From the NCBI GenBank assembly GCA_947444195.1, contig CANEZL010000004.1:62001-126000 (forward strand): 64,000 bases of DNA, read 5' to 3'. Of the stretch, positions 34,529 to 44,040 are shown in pieces (position 1 is the first letter of the stretch; each line of letters opens with the position of its first letter). The notes beneath the pieces were generated by a model. The model was not told the origin of the DNA and searched no databases. It saw nothing but the letters and a program-made list of their open reading frames with translations. Origin of the DNA: Methylobacteriaceae bacterium (lineage in GTDB: Bacteria; Pseudomonadota; Alphaproteobacteria; Rhizobiales; Beijerinckiaceae). The position numbers were made by a program, and so were the translations under genes.

Positions 34529-36105
34529 GCGGCCGGCGCGTCCCGCCGCAGGCCCCGGCCCGGCGCGGCTGGTGCCCCGGCCTGAACCGGCCGATGCCGA
34601 CCGGCGACGGGCTGCTCGCCCGCATCCACCCCCCGCTCGGGCTCGTGAGCCCGGCGCAGCTGCGCGCCGTGGCCGAGGCGGCGCTGGCCTTCGGCAACGG
34701 CCATGTGGACCTGACCGCGCGGGCCAATCTCCAGATCCGCGGCGTCTCCGAGGCCACGCGGGGACCCCTGGCCGAGGCTCTCGCCGGGGGCGGGCTCGGC
34801 GATGCCCGCGGCGACGGCGGCCCCCAGCGCCTGACGCTCGCGAGCCCCCTCTGCGGCCTCGCCCCCGCGCTCATCGACGGGCAGGCCGTGGCCGCCCGGA
34901 TCGAGGCGCTCGGCCGCGCGGTGGCGCCGCTGCCGGCCAAGACCCTCGTCGCTGTCGAGGCCGGCGGCGCCTGCGACCTGCCGGGCCTCGAGGCCGACAT
35001 CCATGTCCGCGCCGCAGCGCCCGGCCGCGCGCGGATCGGGCTGGCGACCGGGGCGGAACCGCTCTGGCTCGCCGAACGGCCCGAAGCGGCGGTTGCGGAG
35101 GCGGTGGCGGCCCTGCTGCACGGCTTCTCCCGCACCGGCGTGCGTCGCGTCCGGGACCTGACGGATGCCGAGCGCGCCGCGCTCTCTCTCCCCTCTCCAA
35201 GCCGGGCGCTCGCGGATGACGGAGGCCCGATGCCCTCCTCGACGGTCCACGAACGAGGCGCGGGTCCCCTCTCCCGTGCGGGAGAGGGACAGGGTGAGGG
35301 ACCCGGAGCTTTTCGGATAGGTCGCGGCGGCGTTGTGCCTCCTCCGGAGCGTTCTCATCCCTCGCCCCAACCCTCTCCCGCACGGGAGAGGGGGCACGGC
35401 GCGGTTCTCGCCCGAGCCGAAGCCTGGGGTCGGCATTCCGACAAAGGCTCGAACCAGCCGGAGGCCGATCCACAGGTCCATATGCGGCCACCCTCACTCA
35501 ACCCAAGTCGGGCTTGCCCGCCTTGGGCAGAGGCAGACCGATCTCGGGCAGGCCCGGGATCGGTGGGGGGAGGGAAGACCGTCATTGCCCTCGACGCTGC
35601 CTTCGGCCGCTGCACCGCCGCCATGCTCCTGCGCCTCGCCGATGCGGCGGAGGCGGCCGGTGCCGTCGACATCCGCCTGAGCCCGAGCCGCGGCTTCGTC
35701 CTCGCCGCTGATCCCACCCGTGCCGAGGCCGCCCGCGCGCGTCTGGCCGCCGATTTCATCACCGAACCGGACGACCCGCGCCGGGCGGTGGCGGCGTGCC
35801 CCGGGGCGCCGGCCTGCGCCTCCGGCTCGACGCCGACGCAGGACGACGCCGCCCGCCTCGCGGAGGCGTTCCGGCCCTTCGCCGCGCGGGGCCTGCGCGC
35901 CCACGTCTCCGGCTGCGCCAAGGGCTGCGCTGCCCCCCACCGGAGCGACCTCACGCTGGTGGGGGAGGGGGGGCTCTACGGCGTCGTGCCGGGGGGCGCG
36001 GCGGGGGATGCCCCCGTCGAACGGCTGACTATCGAGGCGGCTCTCGAACGCGTAAGAGGGGCGCAAACGGCCAACCTCGAAGACCTGTTCAGGACGAGCA
36101 CATGA
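34525..36105 (+). CDS. cobG: Precorrin-3B synthase CobG, with an in-frame repeat-derived insertion
   Basis: 526 residues, against roughly 390-460 for most CobG. It is the O2-dependent ring-contraction enzyme of the aerobic pathway. First half: GWCPGLNRPMPTGDGLLARI and DLTARANLQIRG. Second half: 4Fe-4S/siroheme-type ligands in ACPGAPACASG and HVSGCAKGCAAP, all four Cys kept. Between the halves, residues about 220-349 are encoded by palindromic repeats, and CobG sequence resumes at TVIALDAAFGRC. So the insert sits in the interdomain linker. ATGA overlaps with cobN and cobH. Confidence 0.9.
   Translation: MSGRRVPPQAPARRGWCPGLNRPMPTGDGLLARIHPPLGLVSPAQLRAVAEAALAFGNGHVDLTARANLQIRGVSEATRGPLAEALAGGGLGDARGDGGPQRLTLASPLCGLAPALIDGQAVAARIEALGRAVAPLPAKTLVAVEAGGACDLPGLEADIHVRAAAPGRARIGLATGAEPLWLAERPEAAVAEAVAALLHGFSRTGVRRVRDLTDAERAALSLPSPSRALADDGGPMPSSTVHERGAGPLSRAGEGQGEGPGAFRIGRGGVVPPPERSHPSPQPSPARERGHGAVLARAEAWGRHSDKGSNQPEADPQVHMRPPSLNPSRACPPWAEADRSRAGPGSVGGGKTVIALDAAFGRCTAAMLLRLADAAEAAGAVDIRLSPSRGFVLAADPTRAEAARARLAADFITEPDDPRRAVAACPGAPACASGSTPTQDDAARLAEAFRPFAARGLRAHVSGCAKGCAAPHRSDLTLVGEGGLYGVVPGGAAGDAPVERLTIEAALERVRGAQTANLEDLFRTST
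35185..35573. repeat. Palindromic repeat insertion inside cobG
   Basis: About 390 bp, in frame. It contains two type-2 arms sets: CCCCTCTCCCGTGCGGGAGA followed by GGGACAGGGTGAGGGA (35266-35301), and CCCTCTCCCGCACGGGAGAG (from 35371). Near the right end are CCCAAG/CTTGGG arms (35502-35527) and the pair CCGATCTCGGGC and GCCCGGGATCGG around AG (35538-35563), which has the architecture of the intergenic element at 7069-7094. The about 165-bp core found in cobN is not present here. Confidence 0.82.
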
Positions 36106-36734
36106 GCGCGCGCCTCGATTATCTGCGCGACGGAAGCGCGATCTACGCCCGGTCCTTCGCGATGATCCGCGCCGAATCCGACCTCGCGCGCTGGTCGGGC
36201 GCCGCCGAGCGCGTCGTGGTGCGCATGATCCACGCCTGCGGCATGACCGACCTGCCCGCCGACGTGGAGATGTCCGCCGATTTCGCCGAACGCGGCGAGG
36301 CCGCGCTGAAGGCCGGGGCGCCGATCCTCTGCGACGTGCGCATGGTGGCCGACGGCGTCACCCGCGCGCGGCTGCCCGCCAACAACCCGGTCCTCTGCAC
36401 GCTCGGCGATCCGCGCGTGCCGGGGCTCGCCGCCGAGATGGGCACCACCCGCTCGGCCGCGGCCATGGAGCTCTGGCGCGAGCACCTGCCGGGCAGCGTC
36501 GTCGCGGTGGGCAACGCGCCGACCGCCCTGTTCCGCCTGCTCGAACTCCTCGACCAGGGCGTCGGCGCGCCGGCCGCGATCATCGGCATCCCCGTGGGCT
36601 TCGTGGGCGCGGCCGAATCGAAGGAGGCGCTGGCCCGGGACGGGCGCGTGCCCTTCGTCGTCGTGCACGGCCGCCGCGGCGGCAGCGCCATGACGGCGGC
36701 GGCCGTCAACGCGCTGGCCAACGAGGTCGAGTGA
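36102..36734 (+). CDS. cobH: Precorrin-8X methylmutase
   Basis: 210 residues. The catalytic His is in VVRMIHACGMTDLPAD, followed by ILCDVRMVADGV, and the C-terminal block GIPVGFVGAAESKEAL is family-typical. It moves a methyl group from C11 to C12, giving hydrogenobyrinic acid. The start overlaps cobG (ATGA) and the stop overlaps cobI (TGATG). Confidence 0.96.
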   Translation: MSARLDYLRDGSAIYARSFAMIRAESDLARWSGAAERVVVRMIHACGMTDLPADVEMSADFAERGEAALKAGAPILCDVRMVADGVTRARLPANNPVLCTLGDPRVPGLAAEMGTTRSAAAMELWREHLPGSVVAVGNAPTALFRLLELLDQGVGAPAAIIGIPVGFVGAAESKEALARDGRVPFVVVHGRRGGSAMTAAAVNALANEVE

Positions 36735-37516
36735 TGGAGGCCGGCTTCACCTCCGAGCCCCTGGAGACGGCCGAGGGGCCGGCCCAGGTCGTCACCGGCA
36801 CGCTCTACGGCGTCGGCATGGGGCCGGGGGATCCCGAATACCTGACCCTGCGCGCCCTGCGTGTGCTGGAGCGGGCCCCCGTCCTCGTCCATTTCTGCAA
36901 GCGGGGCCGGCGCGGCAACGCCCGCACCATCGCCGACGCGGTGGTGCGCGACCCCGCCCGCGAGATGGCGCTGGCCTACCCCTACACCACCGAATTGCAC
37001 CCGGAGCACCCGGATTACGTGGCCGCCCTCGCCGGCTTCTACGACGAGGCGGCGGGGCGGCTCGCCGACCATCTCGGCGCCGGGCGGGACGTGGCGATCC
37101 TCTCGGAGGGGGACCCCTTCTTCTACGGCTCCTTCATGCATCTCTGGCGGCGCCTGAAGGACCGCTTCCCCGTGGAGGTGGTGCCCGGCGTCACCGGCAT
37201 GTCCGGGTGCTGGACGCGGGCGGGCACCCCGATCACCTGGGGCGACGACGTGCTCACCGTGCTGCCGGCGACGCTCTCCGCCGAGGCTCTGGCCGAGCGC
37301 CTGCGCGGCACCGACGCCGCGGTGGTGATGAAGCTCGGCCGCCACCTGCCCAAGGTGCGCGCGGCGCTCCGCGCGGCCGGCCTCCTCCAGCGTGCGGTCT
37401 ACGTGGAGCGCGGCACCATGGCGGGGGAGCGCGTGGTGCCGCTCGCCGAGAAGGCGGACGACGAGGCGCCCTATTTCTCGATGGTGCTGGTGCCGGGCGA
37501 GGGGCGGCGCCCGTGA
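36734..37516 (+). CDS. cobI: Precorrin-2 C20-methyltransferase
   Basis: 260 residues of the tetrapyrrole methylase fold. LYGVGMGPGDPEYLTLRALR is the N-terminal SAM/substrate loop, AILSEGDPFFYGSFMHL the GDPxxY-type block, and VVPGVTGMSGCWTRAGTPI the third. It makes precorrin-3A. The ATG at 36734 (TGATG junction) is preferred; a GTG three bases earlier is possible. GTGA overlap with cobJ. Confidence 0.95.
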   Translation: MEAGFTSEPLETAEGPAQVVTGTLYGVGMGPGDPEYLTLRALRVLERAPVLVHFCKRGRRGNARTIADAVVRDPAREMALAYPYTTELHPEHPDYVAALAGFYDEAAGRLADHLGAGRDVAILSEGDPFFYGSFMHLWRRLKDRFPVEVVPGVTGMSGCWTRAGTPITWGDDVLTVLPATLSAEALAERLRGTDAAVVMKLGRHLPKVRAALRAAGLLQRAVYVERGTMAGERVVPLAEKADDEAPYFSMVLVPGEGRRP

Positions 37517-38274
37517 CGGGCAGCCTCGCCGTCGTCGGCCTCGGCCCCGGCGCCCCGGACCTGCTGACGGACTCCGCGCGGGCCGCCCTCGACCGGGCGC
37601 AGGATCTCGTCGGCTACGTCCCCTACGTCGCCCGCGTGCCCGAGCGGCCGGGCCTCGTGCGCCATGCCAGCGACAACCGCGTCGAGGTGGACCGCGCCCG
37701 CCACGCGCTGGAACTCGCGGCCTCGGGCCGGCACGTGGCGGTGGTCTCAGGGGGCGATCCCGGCGTCTTCGCCATGGCGGCGGCCGTGTTCGAGGCCCTG
37801 GAGCGGGGCGACCCGGCCTGGCGCGCCCTCGACATCACCGTGGAGCCCGGCATCACCGCGATGCTGGCGGCCGCCGCCCGCCTCGGCGCGCCGCTCGGGG
37901 GCGATTTCTGCGCCCTCTCGCTCTCGGACAACCTGAAGCCCTGGGAAATCCTCACCGCGCGGCTGGAGGCCGTACTGCGGGCCGACCTCGTGGTGGCGCT
38001 CTACAACCCGATCTCCTCGGCCCGGCCCTGGCAGCTCGGCGCGGCCCTCGACCTCGCGGCCGGGATCCGCGCGGCCGACACGCCCGTCGTCTTCGCCCGC
38101 GCCGTCTGGCGGCTGGACGAGGCGATCCGGGTGATGACGCTCAGCGAGGCCCGCGACGCGCCGGCCGACATGGCGACTCTCGTCCTCATCGGCGCCTCGG
38201 CGACGCGGCTGATCCCCCGCGGGCCGGGGCAGCGCCCCTTCGTCTACACGCCCCGCAGCGTGGGGGCGTCGTGA
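37513..38274 (+). CDS. cobJ: Precorrin-3B C17-methyltransferase
   Basis: 253 residues from a GTG start overlapping cobI. LAVVGLGPGAPDLLTDSAR, VGYVPYVARV, VAVVSGGDPGVFAMAAAVFE and VEPGITAMLAAAARLGAPLG are CobJ blocks. DLVVALYNPISSARPWQ is diagnostic. It methylates C17 and completes ring contraction. It is the last plus-strand gene of the riboswitch operon before the palindromic repeat. Confidence 0.95.
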   Translation: MTGSLAVVGLGPGAPDLLTDSARAALDRAQDLVGYVPYVARVPERPGLVRHASDNRVEVDRARHALELAASGRHVAVVSGGDPGVFAMAAAVFEALERGDPAWRALDITVEPGITAMLAAAARLGAPLGGDFCALSLSDNLKPWEILTARLEAVLRADLVVALYNPISSARPWQLGAALDLAAGIRAADTPVVFARAVWRLDEAIRVMTLSEARDAPADMATLVLIGASATRLIPRGPGQRPFVYTPRSVGAS

Positions 38275-38684
38275 GGAGCGCAGCACTTCCAGACGGGACG
38301 CGGGCCTCCTTTTCCGTTCGGGAGACTGCCGGGCTTAGACGCGCCCTCCCTCCCCCCTTTGCGGGGGAGGGTGCCGAGCGAAGCGAGGCGGGAGAGGGGA
38401 ACCCGGCTTCCGGATCAGGCGCCGCGTCGATGCCGAGCCCTGTCCTGCACCGCCGCTCCCCTCTCCCGACCCCTGCTGACGCAGGGGCCACCCTCCCCCG
38501 CAGAGGGGGGAGGGAGCGCGCGCGGCGCTATGCGTTGTGCGCATCCTTCAGCATAGAAGGGGTAGAGAGAGGCGCGGATCCGGCGGCTCATCCTCCCCAC
38601 CGAAGCTGTGTGGATCGCGTAGCCCGAACGGGAGAGGGAGCACATCGCGGGTCCCAGGATCAGGCGATCGGGAGAGCGGCCCGC
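38275..38684. repeat. Intergenic stretch holding dispersed palindromic repeat copy D
   Basis: This 410-bp gap lies between the convergent ends of cobJ and cobK. The repeat core is at 38346-38515, about 170 bp, with the same outer and inner arms as copies A-C and the loop GACGCAGGGGCC also found in the cobN copy. To its right, 38521-38660 carries TGCGTTGTGCG and GTAGCCCGAACGGGAGAGGG, also present near the cobN copy. No gene was found. The hairpin may end transcription from both sides. Confidence 0.8.
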
Positions 38685-39416
38685 TCAAACGCCCAGCCAG
38701 CGCAGCGCGCCGGCCGCGTCCGTCACCGCCTCGACCCCTGGCTTCTCCGGGCGGCGCACCATCACCACCGGCAGGCCGAGGCGGCGCGCCGCGGCGATCT
38801 TGCCGGCGGTGGCTGCGCCCCCGGCATTCTTGCTGACGAGGACCTCCACCCCGTGGCCTGTCATGAGCGCGGCCTCCGCCGCCGCGTCGAAGGGGCCCCG
38901 CGCCTGGATCTCGACGAGATCCGGCACCGGCAGCGCCCCCGCGACAGGCTCGATGGTCCGGACGATGTAGCGGTGCTGCGGCGCGCGCGCGAAGGCCGCG
39001 ACCTCGTTGCGGCCCACCGTGACGAAGACCGTGCGCGGTTCCGCGCCGAGCGCCCCGGCCGCTTCCGCGACGCTGTCGACCTCGATCCAGGCATCGCCCG
39101 ACTGCGGAGCCCAGGCCGGCCGGCGGACGGCGAGGAGCGGCACGCCTGCCTGCTCGGCGGCGCGCGCGGCGTTGGCGGAGATGCGCGCGGCGAAGGGATG
39201 GGTGGCGTCGATCAGCCGGTCGATGCCCTCGGCGCGCAGATGGGCGGCCAGACCCTCCGGCCCGCCGAACCCGCCGGTCCGCGTCGGCAGGGCTTGCGGT
39301 CTCGGGTCCGCGGTGCGGCCGGCGAGCGAGAGCGTGGCCGAGAGGCCGGGACGGCCGGCGAGATGGCGGGCGAGCTCGGCCGCCTCGCCGGTGCCCCCGA
39401 GGATGAGGATGCGCAT
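38685..39416 (-). CDS. cobK: Precorrin-6A reductase
   Basis: 243 residues. [20 protein letters not shown] is the NADPH-binding start, RTGGFGGPEGLAAHLRAEGI and IDATHPFAARISANAARAAE are family-defining, and EVLVSKNAGGAATAGKIAAA lies near the C-terminus. It reduces precorrin-6A to 6B. It is the only ring-building gene here on the minus strand. Its ATG overlaps the cobL ATG in a shared CATG, so its promoter must lie inside cobL. Confidence 0.95.
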   Translation of the reverse strand: MRILILGGTGEAAELARHLAGRPGLSATLSLAGRTADPRPQALPTRTGGFGGPEGLAAHLRAEGIDRLIDATHPFAARISANAARAAEQAGVPLLAVRRPAWAPQSGDAWIEVDSVAEAAGALGAEPRTVFVTVGRNEVAAFARAPQHRYIVRTIEPVAGALPVPDLVEIQARGPFDAAAEAALMTGHGVEVLVSKNAGGAATAGKIAAARRLGLPVVMVRRPEKPGVEAVTDAAGALRWLGV

Positions 39417-40644
39417 GGCCGCCTTCTCGCCTTCCCCTGAACCGGCGTCGAGCCCCTGGCTCGCCATCGTCGGCATCGGCGAGGACGGCCGCAGCGGCCT
39501 GAGCCCGGCGGCGGCGGCCGCCCTCGATGCGGCGGAGGTGGTCTGGGGCGGGCGCCGCCACTTGGCGCTCGCCGCGCCGCTCGCCGCGGAGACGCGCGCC
39601 TGGCCGAGCCCGATCCACGCGGCCTACCCGGAGATCCTCGCCCGGCGCGGGCGGCCGACCTGCATCCTCGCCACGGGGGACCCGTTCCACTACGGCATCG
39701 GCGCCGAGATCGCCCGGCTGGTGCCGGCGGGCGCGTTTCGCGCCTATCCGCAGCCCTCCGCCTTCAGCCTCGCCTGCGCGCGGCTCGGCTGGTCGCTGCC
39801 CGATTGCGCCTGCCTGACCCTGCACGGGCGGGCGCTCCCGCGCATCGTGCCCCATCTGCAGCCGGGGGCGCGCCTCCTCGTCCTCTCCTGGGACGGGACG
39901 ACGCCGGGGCAGGTGGCAGCCCTTCTCGCCGCCCGCGGCTTCGGTGCCTCCCGCCTCACCGTGCTGGAGGCGATGGGCGGCCCGCGCGAGCGCGTCCGCG
40001 CCGGCTTGGCCGAAGGATTCGATCTCGCGGCGATCGACCCGCTCAACACGCTCGCCGTCGAGGTCGTCGGCCGCGGCGGGCTTCCCCTGGCGCCGGGCCT
40101 GCCCGACGCCCTGTTCGAGAACGACGGCCAGCTCACCAAGGCCGAGATCCGCGCGGTGACCCTCGCCGCGCTGGCGCCCCGCCGGGGCGAGTGGCTCTGG
40201 GATGTCGGCGGCGGCGCGGGCTCGGTGGCGATCGAGTGGATGCTGCGCCATCCGAGCCTTCAGGCCGTCGCCGTCGAGGCGCGGGCGGAGCGGGCCGCGC
40301 GCATCGCCCGCAACGCCGCCGCGCTCGGCGTGCCGGACCTCGCCGTGGTCACGGGGCGGGCGCCGGCGGCACTGGCGGATCTGCCCCCGCCGGACGCCGT
40401 CTTCGTCGGCGGCGGCGTCTCGGAGCCGGGCCTGATCGAGGCGGTCTGCGCGGCGCTGCGGCCCGGCGGGCGCTGCGTGGCCAACGCCGTGACCCTGGAG
40501 GGCGAGGCCGCGCTGCTGGCCGCCTTCGCCGCCCGCGGCGGCGCCCTGCGCCGGCTCTCGGTGGCGCGGGCCGATCCCGTCGGCGGCCTGCACGGCTGGC
40601 GCGCGGCGATGCCGGTGACGCAATGGGTCTGGTCGTGCCCGTGA
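39415..40644 (+). CDS. cobL: Precorrin-6B C5,15-methyltransferase (decarboxylating)
   Basis: 409 residues, a fusion of a CbiE-like methylase (about 14-220; [36 protein letters not shown]) and a CbiT-like SAM methyltransferase (about 235-405; [31 protein letters not shown]). It methylates C5 and C15 and decarboxylates the acetate side chain. In-frame ATGs at 39403 and 39409 are possible starts and would overlap cobK further. GTGA overlap with cobE. Confidence 0.94.
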   Translation: MAAFSPSPEPASSPWLAIVGIGEDGRSGLSPAAAAALDAAEVVWGGRRHLALAAPLAAETRAWPSPIHAAYPEILARRGRPTCILATGDPFHYGIGAEIARLVPAGAFRAYPQPSAFSLACARLGWSLPDCACLTLHGRALPRIVPHLQPGARLLVLSWDGTTPGQVAALLAARGFGASRLTVLEAMGGPRERVRAGLAEGFDLAAIDPLNTLAVEVVGRGGLPLAPGLPDALFENDGQLTKAEIRAVTLAALAPRRGEWLWDVGGGAGSVAIEWMLRHPSLQAVAVEARAERAARIARNAAALGVPDLAVVTGRAPAALADLPPPDAVFVGGGVSEPGLIEAVCAALRPGGRCVANAVTLEGEAALLAAFAARGGALRRLSVARADPVGGLHGWRAAMPVTQWVWSCP

Positions 40645-41051
40645 GCGTCGTCGCGGGCGTCGGTTTCCGCAGCGTCGCGCCGCCTGCCGAGATCGCGGAC
40701 CTGATCCGCCGGGCGCTCGCCGAGGCCGGGCTGGAGGCCGCCGCCCTCGCCGGGATCGCCACCGCCGCCGACCGTGCGGAGGCGGCCGCCCTGCGCGAGG
40801 CGGCAGGCCGCTTCGGCCTCGTCCCGCAGGGAATTGCCCCGGAGGCGTTGGCGGCAGCCGATGCGCGGGGGCTCACCCGCTCCCCCCGCATCGCGGCCTC
40901 CCGCGGCATCGGCTCCGTGGCGGAGGCCGCGGCGCTCGCCGCCGCCGGGCCGACGGCGCGGCTCGCGCTCGCGCGGATCGCCAGTCCCGGCGCCACCTGC
41001 GCGCTTGCCCGCCTTGCGGATCCCGCGGCCCGGATCCAGGAAGAGCCATGA
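40641..41051 (+). CDS. cobE: CobE / CbiG C-terminal-domain protein
   Basis: 136 residues. [20 protein letters not shown] and [20 protein letters not shown], then [20 protein letters not shown], match the CbiG C-terminal/CobE fold. CobE is required for cobalamin synthesis in aerobic producers but its reaction is unclear. The GTG at 40641 overlaps the cobL stop and matches the local GTGA habit; an ATG at 40623 is another option. ATGA overlap with cobM. Confidence 0.85.
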   Translation: MSVVAGVGFRSVAPPAEIADLIRRALAEAGLEAAALAGIATAADRAEAAALREAAGRFGLVPQGIAPEALAAADARGLTRSPRIAASRGIGSVAEAAALAAAGPTARLALARIASPGATCALARLADPAARIQEEP

Positions 41052-41830
41052 CCGTCCACTTCATCGGCGCCGGCCCGGGCGCCGCCGACCTCATCACCGT
41101 GCGCGGGCGCGACCTCGTCGCCGCCTCGCCGGTCTGCCTCTATGCCGGCTCGCTGGTCGCCCCCGAGATCCTGGGCTGGTGCCCGGCGGGCGCGCGCATC
41201 GTCGACACCGCCCCCCTCGACCTCGACGCCATCGTGGCCGAGATGGAGGCCGCCCAGGCGCGGGGTGAGGACGTGGCCCGGCTGCATTCCGGGGATCTCT
41301 CGATCTGGAGCGCGCTCGCCGAGCAGATGCGCCGGCTCGACCGGCTCGCCATCCCCTACACGGTGACGCCCGGCGTGCCGGCCTTCGCCGCCGCCGCCGC
41401 CGTGCTGCGCCGGGAACTCACGGTGCCGGGCCTCGCCCAGTCCGTGGTGCTCACCCGCTCGTCCGGCCGGGCGAGCGCCATGCCCGAGGGCGAGCGGCTC
41501 TCCGCCTTCGCGCAGACCGGGGCGACCCTGGCGCTCCATCTCGCGATCCACGTGGTCGAGGCCCTCGCCGCCGAACTCGCGCCCTTCTACGGGCGGGATT
41601 GCCCGGCGGCGGTGGTGTTCCGCGCCACCTGGCCCGACGAGCGGGTGATCCGGGGGACGCTCGCCACCATCGCGGATCAGGTCGCGGAGGCGGGGCTGGA
41701 GCGCACGGCGCTGATCCTCGTGGGCCCCGCCATCGACCCGCGGGATTTCCGCGAGAGCGCCCTCTACGCCCCCGATTACGACCGCCGCTTCCGGCCGGGG
41801 GGCGCCGTCTCCGCTCCCGGCCCGGCCTGA
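41048..41830 (+). CDS. cobM: Precorrin-4 C11-methyltransferase
   Basis: 260 residues. [53 protein letters not shown] and [20 protein letters not shown] are the CobM/CbiF blocks, and [20 protein letters not shown] is the C-terminal one. It makes precorrin-5. Overlaps cobE and is 8 bp from cobB, so the unit is cobL-E-M-B. Confidence 0.95.
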   Translation: MTVHFIGAGPGAADLITVRGRDLVAASPVCLYAGSLVAPEILGWCPAGARIVDTAPLDLDAIVAEMEAAQARGEDVARLHSGDLSIWSALAEQMRRLDRLAIPYTVTPGVPAFAAAAAVLRRELTVPGLAQSVVLTRSSGRASAMPEGERLSAFAQTGATLALHLAIHVVEALAAELAPFYGRDCPAAVVFRATWPDERVIRGTLATIADQVAEAGLERTALILVGPAIDPRDFRESALYAPDYDRRFRPGGAVSAPGPA

Positions 41831-41838
41831 GGCGCGCC

Positions 41839-43170
41839 GTGTCCGCCCCCGGCCTCCTCGTCGCCGCCCCCCGGTCGAGTTCCGGCAAGACCACGGTGAC
41901 GCTCGCCCTGATGCGGGCGCTGGCCCGGCGGGGCCTCGCCGTGCGCGGGGCCAAATGCGGGCCGGACTACATCGACCCCGCCTTCCACCGGGCCGCGACC
42001 GGGCATCCGAGCTTCAACCTCGACAGCTTCGCCATGGCGCCGCCCCTCCTCGACGCGGTGGCGGCGCTCGCCGCGGCGCGGGCCGACCTCGTGGTCGCCG
42101 AGGGCTCGATGGGGCTGTTCGACGGGGTGCGCGCCGCCGCCAACCGCACGGGCGCCAATGCCGACATCGCCGTGCGCTACGGCTGGCCGGTGGTGCTGGT
42201 GCTCGACGTCTCGGGGGCCGCCCAGAGCGCGGCGGCGGTGGCCCTCGGCTGCGCCCGCTACGACCCCGCGCTCACGGTCGCCGGCGTGGTGCTCAACAAG
42301 GTCGCGAGCCCCCGCCACCGCCGCCTCGTGGAGGCGGGCCTCGAACGGGTCGGCATCCCCGTGCTCGGGGCCCTGGCTCGGGATGCGGGCCTCGTCCTGC
42401 CCGAGCGGCATCTCGGCCTCGTCCAGGCGCAGGAGACCGCCGACCTCGAGGCGCGCCTCGACAGGCTCGCCGACCTCGCGGAAGCCGGCCTCGACCTCGA
42501 CGCGATCCTCGCCTGCGCCGCGCGGGGGCGCACGCCAGTGCCCGGCGCCCTGCCGCCGCCGCCGGGCCAGCGCATCGCGGTGGCCACGGATGCGGCCTTC
42601 AGCTTCCTCTACCCGCATCAGGCGGCGGGCTGGCGGGCGGGGGGCGCCGAGATCGTGCCGTTCTCGCCCCTCGCCGACGAGGCCCCGCCCGCCGATTGCG
42701 ACGTCTGCTGGCTGCCGGGCGGCTATCCCGAACTCCATGCGGGCCGGCTCGCGGCGGCGGGGCGCTTCATGGGGGGCTTGCGCCGCTTCGCCGAGACGCG
42801 CCCGGTCCACGGCGAGTGCGGCGGCTACATGGTGCTGGGCGAGCGCCTGGAGGATGCCGAGGGCGTCGGCCACCCCATGGCCGGCCTGCTGCCCGTGGCA
42901 ACGAGCTACCACAGGCGCCGCCTGCATCTCGGCTACCGCGTGGCCGCCCTCGTGGCGGACGGGGTGCTGGGCCCCGCCGGCACGCGCCTCACCGGCCACG
43001 AATTCCACTATGCCGGCGAACTGACGCCGCCCCCCGCGGAAGGGGAGGCGCTGGCCCGGGTGCGCGACGCGGAGGGGAGCGATCTCGGTTTCGCGGGGCA
43101 CCGGCGCGGGCACGTCACCGGCAGCTTCTTCCACCTGATCGCGGCCGAGCCGGCCCGGGAGCCTGCCTGA
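41839..43170 (+). CDS. cobB: Hydrogenobyrinic acid a,c-diamide synthase
   Basis: 443 residues from a GTG. P-loop APRSSSGKTTVTLALMRAL and KCGPDYIDPAFHRAATGHPS open the synthetase domain; LVVAEGSMGLFDG is the next block. The C-terminal amidotransferase domain has the nucleophile Cys in VHGECGGYMVLGE and a His in GHVTGSFFHLI. It amidates the a and c carboxylates before cobalt insertion by CobNST. Last gene of this unit. Confidence 0.95.
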   Translation: MSAPGLLVAAPRSSSGKTTVTLALMRALARRGLAVRGAKCGPDYIDPAFHRAATGHPSFNLDSFAMAPPLLDAVAALAAARADLVVAEGSMGLFDGVRAAANRTGANADIAVRYGWPVVLVLDVSGAAQSAAAVALGCARYDPALTVAGVVLNKVASPRHRRLVEAGLERVGIPVLGALARDAGLVLPERHLGLVQAQETADLEARLDRLADLAEAGLDLDAILACAARGRTPVPGALPPPPGQRIAVATDAAFSFLYPHQAAGWRAGGAEIVPFSPLADEAPPADCDVCWLPGGYPELHAGRLAAAGRFMGGLRRFAETRPVHGECGGYMVLGERLEDAEGVGHPMAGLLPVATSYHRRRLHLGYRVAALVADGVLGPAGTRLTGHEFHYAGELTPPPAEGEALARVRDAEGSDLGFAGHRRGHVTGSFFHLIAAEPAREPA

Positions 43171-43329
43171 CGGGGCTGTCCGATCGAGGATGGCACGGGC
43201 CGCGTGAGCCCCTCGAACGACCTCGTCGGGGAGGCTCCGAGGCGCCGGAGCGGAGGCCGCCGACGCGGGCGCCTCAGGATGCGGTAAGTCTTCGGACCGG
43301 CGACGCGAGCGGGAGCCGCAGGGCCCGGA

Positions 43330-43743
43330 TCAGTCCGCGGCGCCGTCCGGCCCCGCCGTGCCGTTCGTCTGCGACAGGCGCGCGGCCGAGCGGACGATGG
43401 AGAGCACGTCGCGGCGGACCTGATCGTCCTGGATCGCCACGTAGGCGCGCAGGAGCTCGATCGCCCCGTGGGCGCTGAGGAAGCCGAACACGTCCTCCTG
43501 CGGGCCGTCGCTCGCCTTGTCGTCCTCGAAGAAGGCCGAGACCGGCACTTCGAGGAGCCGCGCGATCTCGCGCAGGCGGCCGGCGCCGACCCGGTTCTGA
43601 CCCTTCTCGTATTTCTGGACCTGCTGGAACGTCACGCCCACCGCGTTGCCGAGGGCGGTCTGGCTCATGCCGCGCGCCTTGCGCAGTGCAGTGATGCGAA
43701 GGCCGACGAGGCGATCCACGTCGGTCGTTTGTTTCGGCATCAT
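43330..43743 (-). CDS. XRE/Cro-family transcriptional regulator
   Basis: 137 residues. The helix-turn-helix spans about 14-68: LRITALRKARGMSQTALGNA and VGVTFQQVQKYEKGQNRVGA. The C-terminal part resembles short alphaproteobacterial regulators of this type. Start ATG 43743 or the adjacent ATG at 43740; both are possible. It is divergent, with a 297-bp gap, from the ABM gene and separate from cobB. Target genes unknown. Confidence 0.88.
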   Translation of the reverse strand: MMPKQTTDVDRLVGLRITALRKARGMSQTALGNAVGVTFQQVQKYEKGQNRVGAGRLREIARLLEVPVSAFFEDDKASDGPQEDVFGFLSAHGAIELLRAYVAIQDDQVRRDVLSIVRSAARLSQTNGTAGPDGAAD

Positions 43744-44040
43744 CGGACCACACACTTCCTCTTCGTACCGGCGCCCGGGGCGATCCGCCGTCAGACCGTC
43801 GTTTCTCCGAACCGTCCCGGAGATTTCCGGCAACGCCCGCAAGCACCCCGCACGAGGTCCGAAGGGATGCCCGTGCCAAGCTCCGTTCTTATGCGGAAGT
43901 TTCGCCTGAAGTCCATGTCCGCCCGAGGCGCGCAAGATTCCGTCCCGCGCGTGGAATGCTGACCCGCGCGGTTGACTCGACGGCCGTGACCCCTGAACCC
44001 TACCCGTATCGAGACCGTTCAGCGACAGGAAAGCTTACCC

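Noticed and set aside
30776..36105. Calling cobN and cobG pseudogenes because of their insertions
   Set aside because: Both frames are open from start to stop, key residues are kept and all neighbouring overlaps are intact, so functional genes with extra segments are the simpler reading.
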